DNA of 64,000 nucleotides, taken from contig JAIVJI010000078.1 of the NCBI GenBank assembly GCA_020200135.1, forward strand, positions 1 through 64,000. The letters are read 5' to 3'. Every line of letters begins with the position of its first letter. Position 1 is the stretch's first letter. Source of the DNA: Acidobacteriota bacterium. GTDB taxonomy: Bacteria; Acidobacteriota; Blastocatellia; Pyrinomonadales; Pyrinomonadaceae. This document shows positions 23,983 to 32,521 of the stretch, in pieces. The position numbers and the translations under genes are program-made. The notes beneath the pieces are model-generated. The model was not told the DNA's origin. It worked only from the letters and a program-made list of their open reading frames with translations, and ran no database searches.

Positions 23983-24049
23983 GTTTCCAGAAACAAGGGT
24001 TTCTTTTTTAGAAATTCTTGTTGACATTGAGGAAAAAGGAAACTAAAGT
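23983..24049 (+). promoter_or_regulatory. Immunity operators and rightward early promoter
   Basis: GTTTCCAGAAAC (23,983-23,994) is a perfect dyad; GTTTC...GAAAT (23,999-24,015) is a looser one, and GGAAAC recurs at 24,038-24,043. The rightward promoter is TTGACA (24,021-24,026), 17 bp, TAAAGT (24,044-24,049), leading to the Cro-like gene. Leftward, TTGTTT and TATGGT probably drive the repressor. Confidence 0.65.
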
Positions 24050-24088
24050 ACGCAGCCGTGAAACGACCGTTGACAGTGAGGTGATTCA

Positions 24089-24307
24089 ATGCACAACCCG
24101 AAGCCGATAAAGAAAGCGATGGTTGATAAGGACATCGAGAGCGCCGAGCAACTCGCGGAGCGGGCCGGCGTGTCGCGCCCGACCGCCACGAAAATCCTCC
24201 GCGGCGAAGATGTCCTGCCCTCGAAGCTCGACGCAGTGCTGAACCTTCTCGGTCTGACGCGCGCCGATGTCTACGAACAGGCGCCCGAGACCGTTGGCGC
24301 CTCCTAA
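24089..24307 (+). CDS. Cro-like helix-turn-helix protein
   Basis: 72 residues. The HTH covers SAEQLAERAGVSRPTATKIL, then GEDVLPSKLDAVLNLLGL. It is divergent from the repressor and first in the rightward early transcript, with GAGGTG before the ATG. By position and fold it should act like Cro on the shared operators. Confidence 0.8.
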   Translation: MHNPKPIKKAMVDKDIESAEQLAERAGVSRPTATKILRGEDVLPSKLDAVLNLLGLTRADVYEQAPETVGAS

Positions 24308-24412
24308 CGCACCATCAACCACGCGGAGGGTAGCGCGCTGAAGGGGCGTGCTGTCAGTACCGCCACCCTAATTTTCGGAACACCTGGGCAGGAGTCGGAA
24401 AGTGTCACTCAC

Positions 24413-24862
24413 TTGCTCTCGACACACGACGCGAACCGCGCCGCCGCGCGCGGCCACTCGGCCGGACTCGCCCGCGCCCTCAAACGGCTCGGCATGCGCC
24501 GCTGCTCCGAGCGCCTCGTGCGCTACCAGTACGAGCCCGGCGCCGCCCGCCCCTCCTACTACTGCCTCTACTGGCGCTGGCTACAGGCGCTTTTCGTGGC
24601 TAACCGAGCGGGCTTCGACTTTCTTTTTGAAGACTTGTGCGCGCGCGTCGCGGAGCTGCGCGGGGCTGCGGCGCCTGCGCGGGGCTACTTCGAGCAGGTC
24701 GCGGTCTGCGCGCGCGAGCACGGCGAGGCGCTCGCGGCCGCGGCCGAGCGGCGCGACCGGGACGCGATCCGCCGCGAGCTGACCGAGTCCATCGCCGCCG
24801 AGCGCGAGCTGCTCTCGATGCTCGACCGGCCGGCACACGGGGTCGCGCGACACGCGGCCTGA
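24413..24862 (+). CDS. Hypothetical early protein
   Basis: 149 residues from a TTG start. The sequence RALKRLGMRRCSERLVRYQYEPG followed by LYWRWLQALF looks like a small DNA-binding early regulator, and the second half is helical and charged. GGAG lies 18 bases upstream of the TTG, which is far. A GTG at 24,402 is closer to it but is in another frame with poor coding character. Family unknown. Confidence 0.6.
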   Translation: MLSTHDANRAAARGHSAGLARALKRLGMRRCSERLVRYQYEPGAARPSYYCLYWRWLQALFVANRAGFDFLFEDLCARVAELRGAAAPARGYFEQVAVCAREHGEALAAAAERRDRDAIRRELTESIAAERELLSMLDRPAHGVARHAA

Positions 24863-24878
24863 CCGAGAGGTTAAAAGG

Positions 24879-25064
24879 ATGCGGAAGAGAGGCGACGAAA
24901 AACCGTGGACAGTGAAGGGCGGCAGGCCCAGCCCGGAGGCGATGGTGCGCGCGTACCTCGTGCTCCTCAACCTCCCTCCCATCGTCACCGAGGAGATGCG
25001 CGCGCTCCTGCCCGCCGAGGCTGAGCGCGAGCGGGCGCCAGAGCGCAAGCTGAAGACTGCTTGA
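24879..25064 (+). CDS. Small hypothetical early protein
   Basis: 61 residues, opening MRKRGDEKPWTVKGGRPSPE and continuing with a hydrophobic helix and a charged tail. AAAAGG directly precedes the ATG. Nothing recognisable; it is kept because of the ribosome site and its fit in the early operon. Confidence 0.5.
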   Translation: MRKRGDEKPWTVKGGRPSPEAMVRAYLVLLNLPPIVTEEMRALLPAEAERERAPERKLKTA

Positions 25065-25145
25065 AAAGGGAAGAGGCCGGGACGGGGGCGCGTGCGAAGC
25101 AACAACCCGTTTCCAGCCTCAAGCTCTCAGAGGAGAACTCGTCTT

Positions 25146-25625
25146 ATGATACCGACAAACCTGATTTCTGACCAACAGTTTCTGCGCGCCCGCGAGCTTG
25201 CGCTCCCCGTGCGCGTCGCCGGCCCGGCCTCGTTCGTCCTGCCTTCGGCCACCCGCCCCGAGCTTACCCGTCATCACCTCGTCACCTTCGACTCCGCGAC
25301 ACAGCCGCGCGAGTTCTCCTGCACCTGCGAAGCCTACCTGTTCGGGAACGTGTGTTGGGCGGCGGCGCGCGCGCTCGACGTCCTGGTCAAGCTCGCGGTC
25401 ATCGGCGTCTCGTTTGACGAGCCGGTGACGGAGGCCGGGGCGGGCATGGCGGTGCCCGCCCCGGCAGTATCGCCGCGGCCGGCGAGGCCCGCGCCGTGGG
25501 ACGGCCGGCTCGTCTGCAAGCGCACGCACAGGGCGCCCGAGCCGGAGGGGAACGCAGAGGCCGTGCTCGTCGCGCCGATTCGGAGAGTGAGCAGGGTCGA
25601 GAAGGTAAGGGGGTTCACGATATGA
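25146..25625 (+). CDS. SWIM zinc-finger-like early protein
   Basis: 159 residues. The segment REFSCTCEAYLFGNVCWAAARA follows the SWIM pattern CxC-xn-CxH, but the final His is replaced by Ala, so zinc binding is uncertain. A Pro/Ala-rich linker and a basic tail follow. The ATG at 25,146 has AGAGGAGA upstream; its stop overlaps the next start (ATGA). Confidence 0.6.
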   Translation: MIPTNLISDQQFLRARELALPVRVAGPASFVLPSATRPELTRHHLVTFDSATQPREFSCTCEAYLFGNVCWAAARALDVLVKLAVIGVSFDEPVTEAGAGMAVPAPAVSPRPARPAPWDGRLVCKRTHRAPEPEGNAEAVLVAPIRRVSRVEKVRGFTI

Positions 25626-25855
25626 CGAGCACTATCGGGACACCCGACCGTGACAGCGCCATCTATCAGCAGGCCGTGAAGGCTTTTCACGAGGCATGGG
25701 ATGCCGCGACGCAGAAGATCCGGCAGTGTCGCGGCCTGGAACCTCTCGGCAACGTCTCGGGGCGCGCGTCAATGCCGTGGCCTTTCCCCGAGCCCGGCAC
25801 TGAACAGTTTGAGATTGCCGTTTACGTCGGCAAGAGGGAGGCGCGCCGTGGGTAG
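25622..25855 (+). CDS. Small hypothetical protein
   Basis: 77 residues (MTSTIGTPDRDSAIYQQAVK...). The start overlaps the previous stop as ATGA and the stop overlaps the next GTG start by 8 bases, so it is translationally coupled on both sides. No family recognised. Confidence 0.6.
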   Translation: MTSTIGTPDRDSAIYQQAVKAFHEAWDAATQKIRQCRGLEPLGNVSGRASMPWPFPEPGTEQFEIAVYVGKREARRG

Positions 25856-26318
25856 AAAACCTATTCACGTAGACGCGGCGCGCCTCGAACAGCTCGCCCT
25901 CCCGCAGCCGACGCAGCTCGCCGTCGCGCTCGAACTCGGCATGTCGCAGGCCACGCTCATCAACAAACTCTTTTCGTCGCCCGAGCTGCGCCGGGTATAC
26001 GAGCAAGGCCGCTCGACGCGCGCCGCTCTGGGCGAAGGCCGCAGGCCGTTCTGCCGCTCGAAGCGCGTCTTCGTCGAGCCGCCGGAGCCGGCGCCCGCCG
26101 AGGCCGTGACGGGCACGCCTGGGGAGCGCGTGCTCGCGGCGCTCCGGCCAGGCGGCCGCACGTACGGCGAGCTGATGGCCGACACCAACCTCGACTGGTA
26201 TGCGCTCGTCGAGACGGTCAACCGCCTGATGAACAACCGGCGCGTCGTCGCGCGCGAGGTGTGCGGCAAGCGCGTCCACTTCCTCGCCGGCCAGCGGAAG
26301 GAGGCCGCCCGTGGCTAA
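25848..26318 (+). CDS. Hypothetical protein with HTH-like N-terminus
   Basis: 156 residues from a GTG with GAGGGAG upstream. Residues about 15-45 (PQPTQLAVALELGMSQATLINKLF as split helices) look like a helix-turn-helix. The C-terminal part (GERVLAALRPGGRTYGELM, then LVETVNRLMNNRRVVARE) resembles a winged helix. It is probably an early regulatory or replication-accessory protein. Confidence 0.6.
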   Translation: MGRKPIHVDAARLEQLALPQPTQLAVALELGMSQATLINKLFSSPELRRVYEQGRSTRAALGEGRRPFCRSKRVFVEPPEPAPAEAVTGTPGERVLAALRPGGRTYGELMADTNLDWYALVETVNRLMNNRRVVAREVCGKRVHFLAGQRKEAARG

Positions 26319-26733
26319 GTACACCACCAAGTTCGACATCGGCGACCTCGTCTCGACGGCTCCGAGTCTCTCCCCAAGCATTCGGACGAAACAGCCTCGC
26401 GCCGGCTTCAAGGGTCGCAAGGTCACAGAGATCACCGTCGAGGCCGATGACGCGGGCGAGTCCGTCTACTACGTCGTGGCCGGCGCGCCGCACGAAGACT
26501 TCCTTCCGGGCTGGCCGGAGTACGAGCTGCGCGAGGCTTTCTTCTGCCCCTGCGGGATGGAGCTGTGCGACGAGAACGTGCAGCGCGACGCGCGCGACTT
26601 CAACGGCGACCTGCTCTGCGGTGACTGCGCCGACGAGATGGCCGAGGTCGTGCGCGACAACGCGCAGGCCGAGGAAGCGGCGAGCGCCTTCGATGACCGT
26701 GACGACGGCGACGCGATGGAGGCCAACTGGTAG
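26311..26733 (+). CDS. Hypothetical protein with zinc-ribbon-like cysteines
   Basis: 140 residues. The N-terminus (FDIGDLVSTAP, then GRKVTEITVEADDAGESVYYVV) is beta-rich. Four cysteines occur as CPCGMELC...CGDC, suggesting a small zinc site. The tail is acidic. Starts GTG within the previous gene. Function unknown. Confidence 0.6.
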   Translation: MAKYTTKFDIGDLVSTAPSLSPSIRTKQPRAGFKGRKVTEITVEADDAGESVYYVVAGAPHEDFLPGWPEYELREAFFCPCGMELCDENVQRDARDFNGDLLCGDCADEMAEVVRDNAQAEEAASAFDDRDDGDAMEANW

Positions 26734-26736
26734 GCC

Positions 26737-27162
26737 GTGGAAGACGAGCAGCGGGCATACATCAACGAGCGCCTCTGGACGCTCTCGCTCGTCGAGGAGA
26801 TCGCGCGTGCGGAAGGCGACCCGGCCGGGCTGCTGGGGAAGATTCGCGACGTGCTCGGCATCGAGGAGCGGCACTTTGAGGAGACGGACGATGACCGGAC
26901 TTGCCAGCGTCATTCAGTTTCAGGAGACGCGCGAGCGCATCCAGGAGCACTCCCGGCGCACGCGCCGGCCCTTCGAGATACGCGCCGAGGAGCGCCGGCT
27001 GAAGGCGCGCAAGGGGAAGCCCATCTTCGAGCTGATGTCGGCTGCGGAACTCGCGCGGCTGATGGACGTAGCGCCGACCCTGATGCGGGACGCCTTCGAC
27101 CTGATGCCGGAGGAGGAGGTCACGCAACTGCTGTGGCGGTTGCGCCGGGACTGATGGAGTAG
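26737..27162 (+). CDS. Hypothetical protein, C-terminal half doubtful
   Basis: The first 51 residues (EDEQRAYINERLWTLSLVEE...GIEERHFEETDD) read like real coding sequence. After residue 52 the frame becomes Gly/Ala/Arg-rich and overlaps a better gene in another frame. A one-base indel near 26,890 would end this gene at an ATGA overlap with the next one, so a frameshift is suspected. Confidence 0.45.
   Translation: MEDEQRAYINERLWTLSLVEEIARAEGDPAGLLGKIRDVLGIEERHFEETDDDRTCQRHSVSGDARAHPGALPAHAPALRDTRRGAPAEGAQGEAHLRADVGCGTRAADGRSADPDAGRLRPDAGGGGHATAVAVAPGLME
26891..27154 (+). CDS. Small hypothetical protein
   Basis: 87 residues, helical and charged (MTGLASVIQFQETRERIQEH..., then FELMSAAELARLMDVAPTLM). 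The ATG at 26,891 may be coupled to the upstream frame. No family recognised. The amino-acid composition is more natural than that of the overlapping frame. Confidence 0.55.
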   Translation: MTGLASVIQFQETRERIQEHSRRTRRPFEIRAEERRLKARKGKPIFELMSAAELARLMDVAPTLMRDAFDLMPEEEVTQLLWRLRRD

Positions 27163-27237
27163 TGAGGGCGCGCCGTCGGCAAGAACGGCGCGCCCTCGAT
27201 TAACAACGTGAACTAACTAAAGGAAGGATAGCACCTG

Positions 27238-29169
27238 ATGGTAACCCCTTCAACTTCCGCGCCAACGAAACCGCGCGCACGCCGCCCGAAGGCCGACGAC
27301 GACGCGGCCGCCAACAACCCCGACATCCTCTGTCACCAGATCGGCCTGTGCAAGAACATCGCCGAGCTGCAAGCCTTCATCTCCCATCACAACCTCTTGA
27401 ACGTCGATGCCGACCCGCGCTTCGACAGGCATCAGCGTCTCGTCATCGAGGCGGCGCTCGACACCATGACCGAGGTTTTGACGGCCCCGCCCGAAGTCGA
27501 GGAGGCGAGGCTCTTCGCCGTGCCGACCGACCTGGCGCGGGCGGGCTGGAAGTTTGATCGCGACGGCGCCGTCTTCAAGCTCCGCAAGGGCCAGCTCGCG
27601 ACCGACGGCTACGTCATCCTCGACGAGGCGTTCGAGGCCGCGCGCAAGCTCCAGCGGCGGGAGGGGAAGCGCGGGTCCGCATCGCCGGAAGAGGCGAGCG
27701 GCGCCGGCGCGACGGCCGTGACGGAGATCGACGCGCATCAGTTCAAACCGACGACGAGCCGCAACGGCCGCTGCTCGGTCTGCAACAAGGGGGCGAAGGC
27801 GGAGCCCCACTCGGTCTGGAATAAGCAGCAGAAGGAGCGCGTAAAGGCCGGCGGGCCGAAGCTCGACGCGCAATCCTGGAGAGACAAGTCCGCTGCGCTG
27901 ACGCACAGCATCGCCGAGCGTCTGCGCCCCTACGACACGCCGGGCAGGAAGACGCTGCGCAAGATCGAGGAGTACGAATCGCGCGTCCGCGACGCCCTCG
28001 AAAAGCAGCAGTGGCAGGCGACGATGGTCAACATCGCCGACGCTATCTCGGAGGGCACTCTCCCCGCGATCCTCTTCGGCCTGTCGAACGAATACCAGGT
28101 GCGCCGGCTCCTCGACCGCGACGAGGGAGAGCCGCATCCGTGGGACACGTCGAACATGGGGCAGACGATAAAGACGGTCGCGGATTTCAAGGCCGCCCGC
28201 GAGGCGCTGAAGCCGCTCATCCCGGAGATGCTCACCGATCCGAACCTCGACCCGCGCGACGGTACGGAGTGGGCGACGGCCGCCACCGCCGGAGACGGCG
28301 AGCCCGGCAGCCACGCCGAAGCCGCCGAGGGGTCTGCCTACGAGGGGCAGGACGCGGAAGCTCTTCTGGCGGCCACTGAGCGCGAGCAGCGGGGGCGCTG
28401 GGAGTCAATCACGCTCATCGAGGAGACGCTGACGACCGACCCGCCGAAGCGCCGCCGGAAGAAGCTCGAAGCGGAGCTGGGCAACCTTCGCGCCCTTTAC
28501 GAGGGAACTTACTCCGAGGTCATCGACGCGAGCGGCCCCGAGGCTGCCGCGGCCATGCGCGAGCGCGTCGAGACTGAATACCGTCCCGACGACGCGCCGG
28601 CGTCCGCCGACCCCGCCACAAACGGCGATGTCGTCGAGCACACCCCTGCAACCGAGGCCGCACCCGTCATCAACGCTTCGGCGCTCCTCTCCAAGATGGC
28701 CTTCCCCGTGCCGGAGCCTGATGCGTTCGACCGCGAAGAGTTCGTCGAAGCGCCGGAGCTGGCCGAGGTCGCGCAGGAATTACTTCACCGCTTTGAGGAG
28801 CTGTCGTTCCTTTACGACTTCAACCTTCGCTTCTTCTGGAAGGAGAAGGGGGGCGCGACGGGCAGCAAGAACACGCTCGGCAAATGCGTCAAGCCTTCCG
28901 GCCTTCTCAAAAAATACTCTGACGCACACTTCATCGTCTGGGTCGCGGCCGACCACACGCGCCACCGGCTCACGAACAAGCAGATGGAGGCGCTGCTCTT
29001 TCACGAGCTGATGCACTGCGCCCGTGACGAGAAGGGGCGGCCGACCATACGCCCGCACGACTTCGAGGGCTTCGCGCGCGAGATCGAAGTCTACGGCGCG
29101 TGGAAGGGCGACATCGAGCGCATCGGCAAGGCGTTCACCGCGCACGCCGAGCAGGGCAGTCTCTTTTAA
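27238..29169 (+). CDS. Phage protein with C-terminal putative metallopeptidase domain
   Basis: 643 residues. The N-terminal 450 are mostly helical and low-complexity in parts, with one CSVCNKGAKAEPH cysteine/histidine cluster near residue 180. The C-terminal domain (about 515-643) fits the putative phage metallopeptidase family: a conserved FFWKEKGG-like strand, then VWVAADHTRHRLTNKQMEALLFHELMHC (here as separate blocks), which includes the HExxH zinc motif HELMH. AAGGAAGGA precedes the ATG. Substrate unknown; it may act on host proteins. Confidence 0.7.
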   Translation: MVTPSTSAPTKPRARRPKADDDAAANNPDILCHQIGLCKNIAELQAFISHHNLLNVDADPRFDRHQRLVIEAALDTMTEVLTAPPEVEEARLFAVPTDLARAGWKFDRDGAVFKLRKGQLATDGYVILDEAFEAARKLQRREGKRGSASPEEASGAGATAVTEIDAHQFKPTTSRNGRCSVCNKGAKAEPHSVWNKQQKERVKAGGPKLDAQSWRDKSAALTHSIAERLRPYDTPGRKTLRKIEEYESRVRDALEKQQWQATMVNIADAISEGTLPAILFGLSNEYQVRRLLDRDEGEPHPWDTSNMGQTIKTVADFKAAREALKPLIPEMLTDPNLDPRDGTEWATAATAGDGEPGSHAEAAEGSAYEGQDAEALLAATEREQRGRWESITLIEETLTTDPPKRRRKKLEAELGNLRALYEGTYSEVIDASGPEAAAAMRERVETEYRPDDAPASADPATNGDVVEHTPATEAAPVINASALLSKMAFPVPEPDAFDREEFVEAPELAEVAQELLHRFEELSFLYDFNLRFFWKEKGGATGSKNTLGKCVKPSGLLKKYSDAHFIVWVAADHTRHRLTNKQMEALLFHELMHCARDEKGRPTIRPHDFEGFAREIEVYGAWKGDIERIGKAFTAHAEQGSLF

Positions 29170-29183
29170 CCGAGGAGGTACAC

Positions 29184-29444
29184 ATGCCGCAGTGCAGGCG
29201 CTGTCCCGCGCCGATCATCTTCGCCCAACAGAGGCCGACGAAGGCGAACCCCTACCCGGCCAACAACCCGCTCAACATGAGGCCGCACCCGAACGGCAAC
29301 CTTCGGCTCGACCCGCAGACGCGCCGCTACGACGTGCTGACGGGCGACGCGCTGAAGGCGGCGCGCGCGGCCGGCGAGGAGCTGTACCTCTCGCACTTCG
29401 TTGACTGCCCGGCTCGCCAGCAGTTCAAGAGGGCGCGGGCGTAA
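29184..29444 (+). CDS. Small zinc-ribbon protein
   Basis: 86 residues. An N-terminal MPQCRRCPAPI pairs with a C-terminal HFVDCPAR to give a probable zinc site. A GAGGAGGT ribosome site stands four bases before the ATG. Such small ribbon proteins are common in phage early operons. Function unknown. Confidence 0.7.
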   Translation: MPQCRRCPAPIIFAQQRPTKANPYPANNPLNMRPHPNGNLRLDPQTRRYDVLTGDALKAARAAGEELYLSHFVDCPARQQFKRARA

Positions 29445-29479
29445 CCAACGGACAATCTTTTTCTCTCGAAGGAGGATGA

Positions 29480-29763
29480 ATGAGTAAAAAACGGACTGAG
29501 AAACCCGCGGAAGTTAACGGGCGGCCCGTCGTCGTGACGACCGCACACAGGGGCGTGTTCTTCGGGTACGCGAAGGTGACTGACGGGCCTCAGGTCACGC
29601 TCGAACAGGCGCGCCTGGCGATCTACTGGTCGGCCGACGTGCAGGGCTTCATGGGGCTGGCCTCGAAGGGCCCGACGAAGGGCTGCCGCATCGGCCCGCC
29701 CGCGACGATCACCCTCAGAGACATCACCTCGGTTCTCGAAGTGACGCCGGAAGCGGAGGAAGC

Positions 29764-29791
<28 letters not shown>
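29480..29791 (+). CDS. DUF6948-like phage protein
   Basis: 103 residues: PVVVTTAHRGVFFGYAKVTD, then VTLEQARLAIYWSADVQGFMGLA, ending in a beta segment (ATITLRDITSVLEVTPEAEEAW). The layout matches small phage proteins of the DUF6948 type that sit beside repeat-containing DUF7666 genes. AGGAGG upstream. The stop overlaps the next gene by 28 bases. Confidence 0.7.
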
Positions 29792-30471
<680 letters not shown>

Positions 30472-30525
30472 CCAGGCGGCGGGGCGTGTGCCGAGCGCCC
30501 CGCCTTTTCATTCACAGGAGGATTT

Positions 30526-30636
30526 GTGGAAGAGATGAAACAGACCTTCGACTGCTGGGCGGTGCTCGAACTCTTCGGGCACGTTCGGCTCGCCGGGCAC
30601 GTCACCGAGGCCAGCGCTTCCGGCCGCCGACCCTGA
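30526..30636 (+). CDS. Truncated small phage protein
   Basis: 36 residues from a GTG with AGGAGG upstream: VEEMKQTFDCWAVLELFGHV, then RLAGHVTE. The pattern CWAVLELFGHxxLAGxVTE is shared by a longer family of prophage proteins (about 80-110 residues). Here it ends early at TGA 30,634. Another frame then reads SDYIGPDPR and an Asp run, ending ERPW at 30,700, which may be the displaced C-terminus. An internal deletion with frameshift is likely. Confidence 0.5.
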   Translation: MEEMKQTFDCWAVLELFGHVRLAGHVTEASASGRRP

Positions 30637-30773
30637 AAGTGACTACATCGGCCCAGACCCGCGCGACGACGACGACGATGACGACGAGCGTCCGTGGTGA
30701 TCACCCATCGCCGGCGCTGGCGAGCGGCGCCGGCAATTAACCCCGAAATAATTCGCGACTAATTCAACCTCGA

Positions 30774-31706
30774 ATGGCCTACGTCCCTGACGACAGGATG
30801 CGCCGCAAGCGCGAGGTCTCGCGCTCCGCGTGGGATGTCTACGAAGCCCTCTGCGCGTTCGCCGACTCAGACACCGGCATCGTCGAGCCCTACCATTTCT
30901 CTTACGCGAAGCTCGTCGAGTGGTCGGGAGTGGCGCTCGGCACGGCCAGAAACGCCATGATCGAACTGCGCAAGAAGGGCTGGAAGATGGAAGACGGCGC
31001 CGGCCGCATCCACCTCGCGGGCGTCTTCGTAATCGAGGCGAAGAGGCTGGCCGAGGAGAGGAAGCGGAAGGCGAAAAAGGCGGCGGCCATGCCCGAGCAG
31101 CCGTCACTGCTCGATGACGCCCCTTCACCAGCCAGTGATAAAACATCACCAGCCAGTGACACCGCACCACTGGCGAATGACACGGCATCACTGGCCAGTG
31201 ATGCGCGCATAGATAAGGAACGCGCGCGCGGTTCTACCAACCCTGACCAGCCCCTTACCAACCCGACCAGCCCACACACACCAGCCCCGGCCGCGCCGGT
31301 CGCGAAGGCCCCGCCGCCTGGCGGCGGCGGTGGGTGTGTGTCGATGCCGAAGTCCCGTCACCGGAAAGAGCAGTGCATCGCGTGGGCAGAGCAGCGGAAG
31401 GCGGAGGGGGCGAAGATCGACCCGTACGCGGTCGGCCGGGCGCGCTGGATGGACGGGACGGCAGACGACGAGGTCGGCGACTTCCTCGCCAGGCGCGCGG
31501 CCATCGCCGAGGGCAAGCGCCCGGTCACGCAGGAGCGCATGCCCTACCACGTCGCGGCCGCGATGGTGAATTCCGTGAAACAGCGGGGCGGCGACGTGAC
31601 GGCGTACATCGCGAACGAGCTGCCGCGGGTCACGCCGGAGGACAAGCAGAGGCTCGTCGAGCGGTTCGCGCCGGCGGTCGCGGCGCGCGCGCACGCGCCG
31701 CCGTGA
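30774..31706 (+). CDS. Phage replication initiator-like protein (O-type)
   Basis: 310 residues. The N-terminal winged helix (SRSAWDVYEALCAFADSDTG, then AKLVEWSGVALGTARNAMIELRKKGW in split form) is typical of phage replication proteins. A Lys-rich linker leads to a stretch with 7-residue repeats (SPASDKT, SPASDTA, PLANDTA, SLASDAR) encoded by DNA iterons, then a Pro-rich linker and a helical C-terminal domain. As in lambda O, the origin probably lies inside the gene. No helicase loader gene was recognised next to it. Confidence 0.7.
   Translation: MAYVPDDRMRRKREVSRSAWDVYEALCAFADSDTGIVEPYHFSYAKLVEWSGVALGTARNAMIELRKKGWKMEDGAGRIHLAGVFVIEAKRLAEERKRKAKKAAAMPEQPSLLDDAPSPASDKTSPASDTAPLANDTASLASDARIDKERARGSTNPDQPLTNPTSPHTPAPAAPVAKAPPPGGGGGCVSMPKSRHRKEQCIAWAEQRKAEGAKIDPYAVGRARWMDGTADDEVGDFLARRAAIAEGKRPVTQERMPYHVAAAMVNSVKQRGGDVTAYIANELPRVTPEDKQRLVERFAPAVAARAHAPP
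31125..31201 (+). repeat. Four 21-bp-spaced iterons (candidate prophage origin)
   Basis: TCACCAGCCAGTGA at 31,125 and 31,146, a weaker CCACTGGCGAATGA at 31,167, and the perfect palindrome TCACTGGCCAGTGA at 31,188. Starts are exactly 21 bp apart, two helical turns. They lie inside the replication initiator gene. Confidence 0.8.
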
Positions 31707-31727
31707 GGGGCGGCCGGCCGTGAACGG

Positions 31728-31755
31728 TGAACCCGAAACTTTGACGATGTTTGAC
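31728..31755 (+). promoter_or_regulatory. Repeated phage motif, copy 1
   Basis: TGAACCCG then ACTTTGACGATGTTTGAC. It contains two TTTGAC boxes 10 bp apart and stands just upstream of the gene at 31,773. A close copy occurs at 46,489-46,515. Possibly a phage-specific control site. Confidence 0.4.
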
Positions 31756-31772
31756 GGACGGGAGGTCTTTCA

Positions 31773-32216
31773 ATGATGACCATTAGCAAGAATCGCACCC
31801 TCGCCTTTCTGGCGGCGCTGGAGACTTTGCAGCGCAACACAGCGCAGATGATTGAGCACATGAAGCTGGTCGCGCAGTTCGGTGAGATACCCGACGAGGA
31901 GTATGAGCAACAGCGCGAGAAGTTAGGGTGCGAGGCGGAGGCCATCGAGAGTTGGGATGACGCGCTTAGCGACGTGGCGTATGAGAGGAACCGCTACGTC
32001 GAAGATTCCGAACTCGACGAACTGCAAAGCCTGACCATCGCCTGGAAGGAAATCAAGCAATCAATGATAGTCGCCGCCTTCATCTTCGCCTTCGTCGTCT
32101 TCACCGTCGCGGTCATCCTCGACAACAGACGGCCGGCTCGAGACCGCATCGCCAGACCCGGCGGGAAGGCCTTCACCGCCGACGATGACGATGCCCGCGT
32201 GCATCGCCGCAACTGA
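31773..32216 (+). CDS. Hypothetical protein with C-terminal membrane helix
   Basis: 147 residues. The first 95 form charged helices (coiled-coil-like), followed by one transmembrane segment (SMIVAAFIFAFVVFTVAVIL) and a basic tail. GGGAGG upstream of the ATG. Function unknown. Confidence 0.65.
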   Translation: MMTISKNRTLAFLAALETLQRNTAQMIEHMKLVAQFGEIPDEEYEQQREKLGCEAEAIESWDDALSDVAYERNRYVEDSELDELQSLTIAWKEIKQSMIVAAFIFAFVVFTVAVILDNRRPARDRIARPGGKAFTADDDDARVHRRN

Positions 32217-32236
32217 CGAGTCACCCAGGTACGAAC

Positions 32237-32521
32237 ATGAAGCGTAGTGAGCGCACCTGCGCCGCCTGCAAATATCCATGCCCTCGTGAGTATCCGTTCT
32301 GTGCCGCGTGCTGGCGCTGGGTGCCGAAGGATTTGAAGCAGCCGGTTCTCGACGCGCTCGCGCAGCGTGGCACGCCAAGCCTTGACCGCTCAGCACTCTA
32401 CTTTGCGGTTATGAACGCCGCCGCCTCTGTTCCGGTTTTCGTTGACACTCCCGGCGCTATGTATTGGGAGCGGCTGTGGAAGAAGGCCGGCTCGCCTGAG
32501 TTGGAGATTGTAGGCAGATGA
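32237..32521 (+). CDS. Small zinc-finger protein
   Basis: 94 residues with CAACKYPCP...CAACWRWVP, a four-cysteine zinc ribbon, then a helical tail. The stop overlaps the methylase start as ATGA, so translation of the two is coupled. May be a DNA-binding accessory. Confidence 0.65.
   Translation: MKRSERTCAACKYPCPREYPFCAACWRWVPKDLKQPVLDALAQRGTPSLDRSALYFAVMNAAASVPVFVDTPGAMYWERLWKKAGSPELEIVGR

Noticed and set aside
24402-24782. GTG-initiated frame with a nearby GGAG ribosome site
   Set aside because: Its product is Ser/Ala/Arg/Thr-rich without structure; the TTG frame at 24,413 has better coding character.
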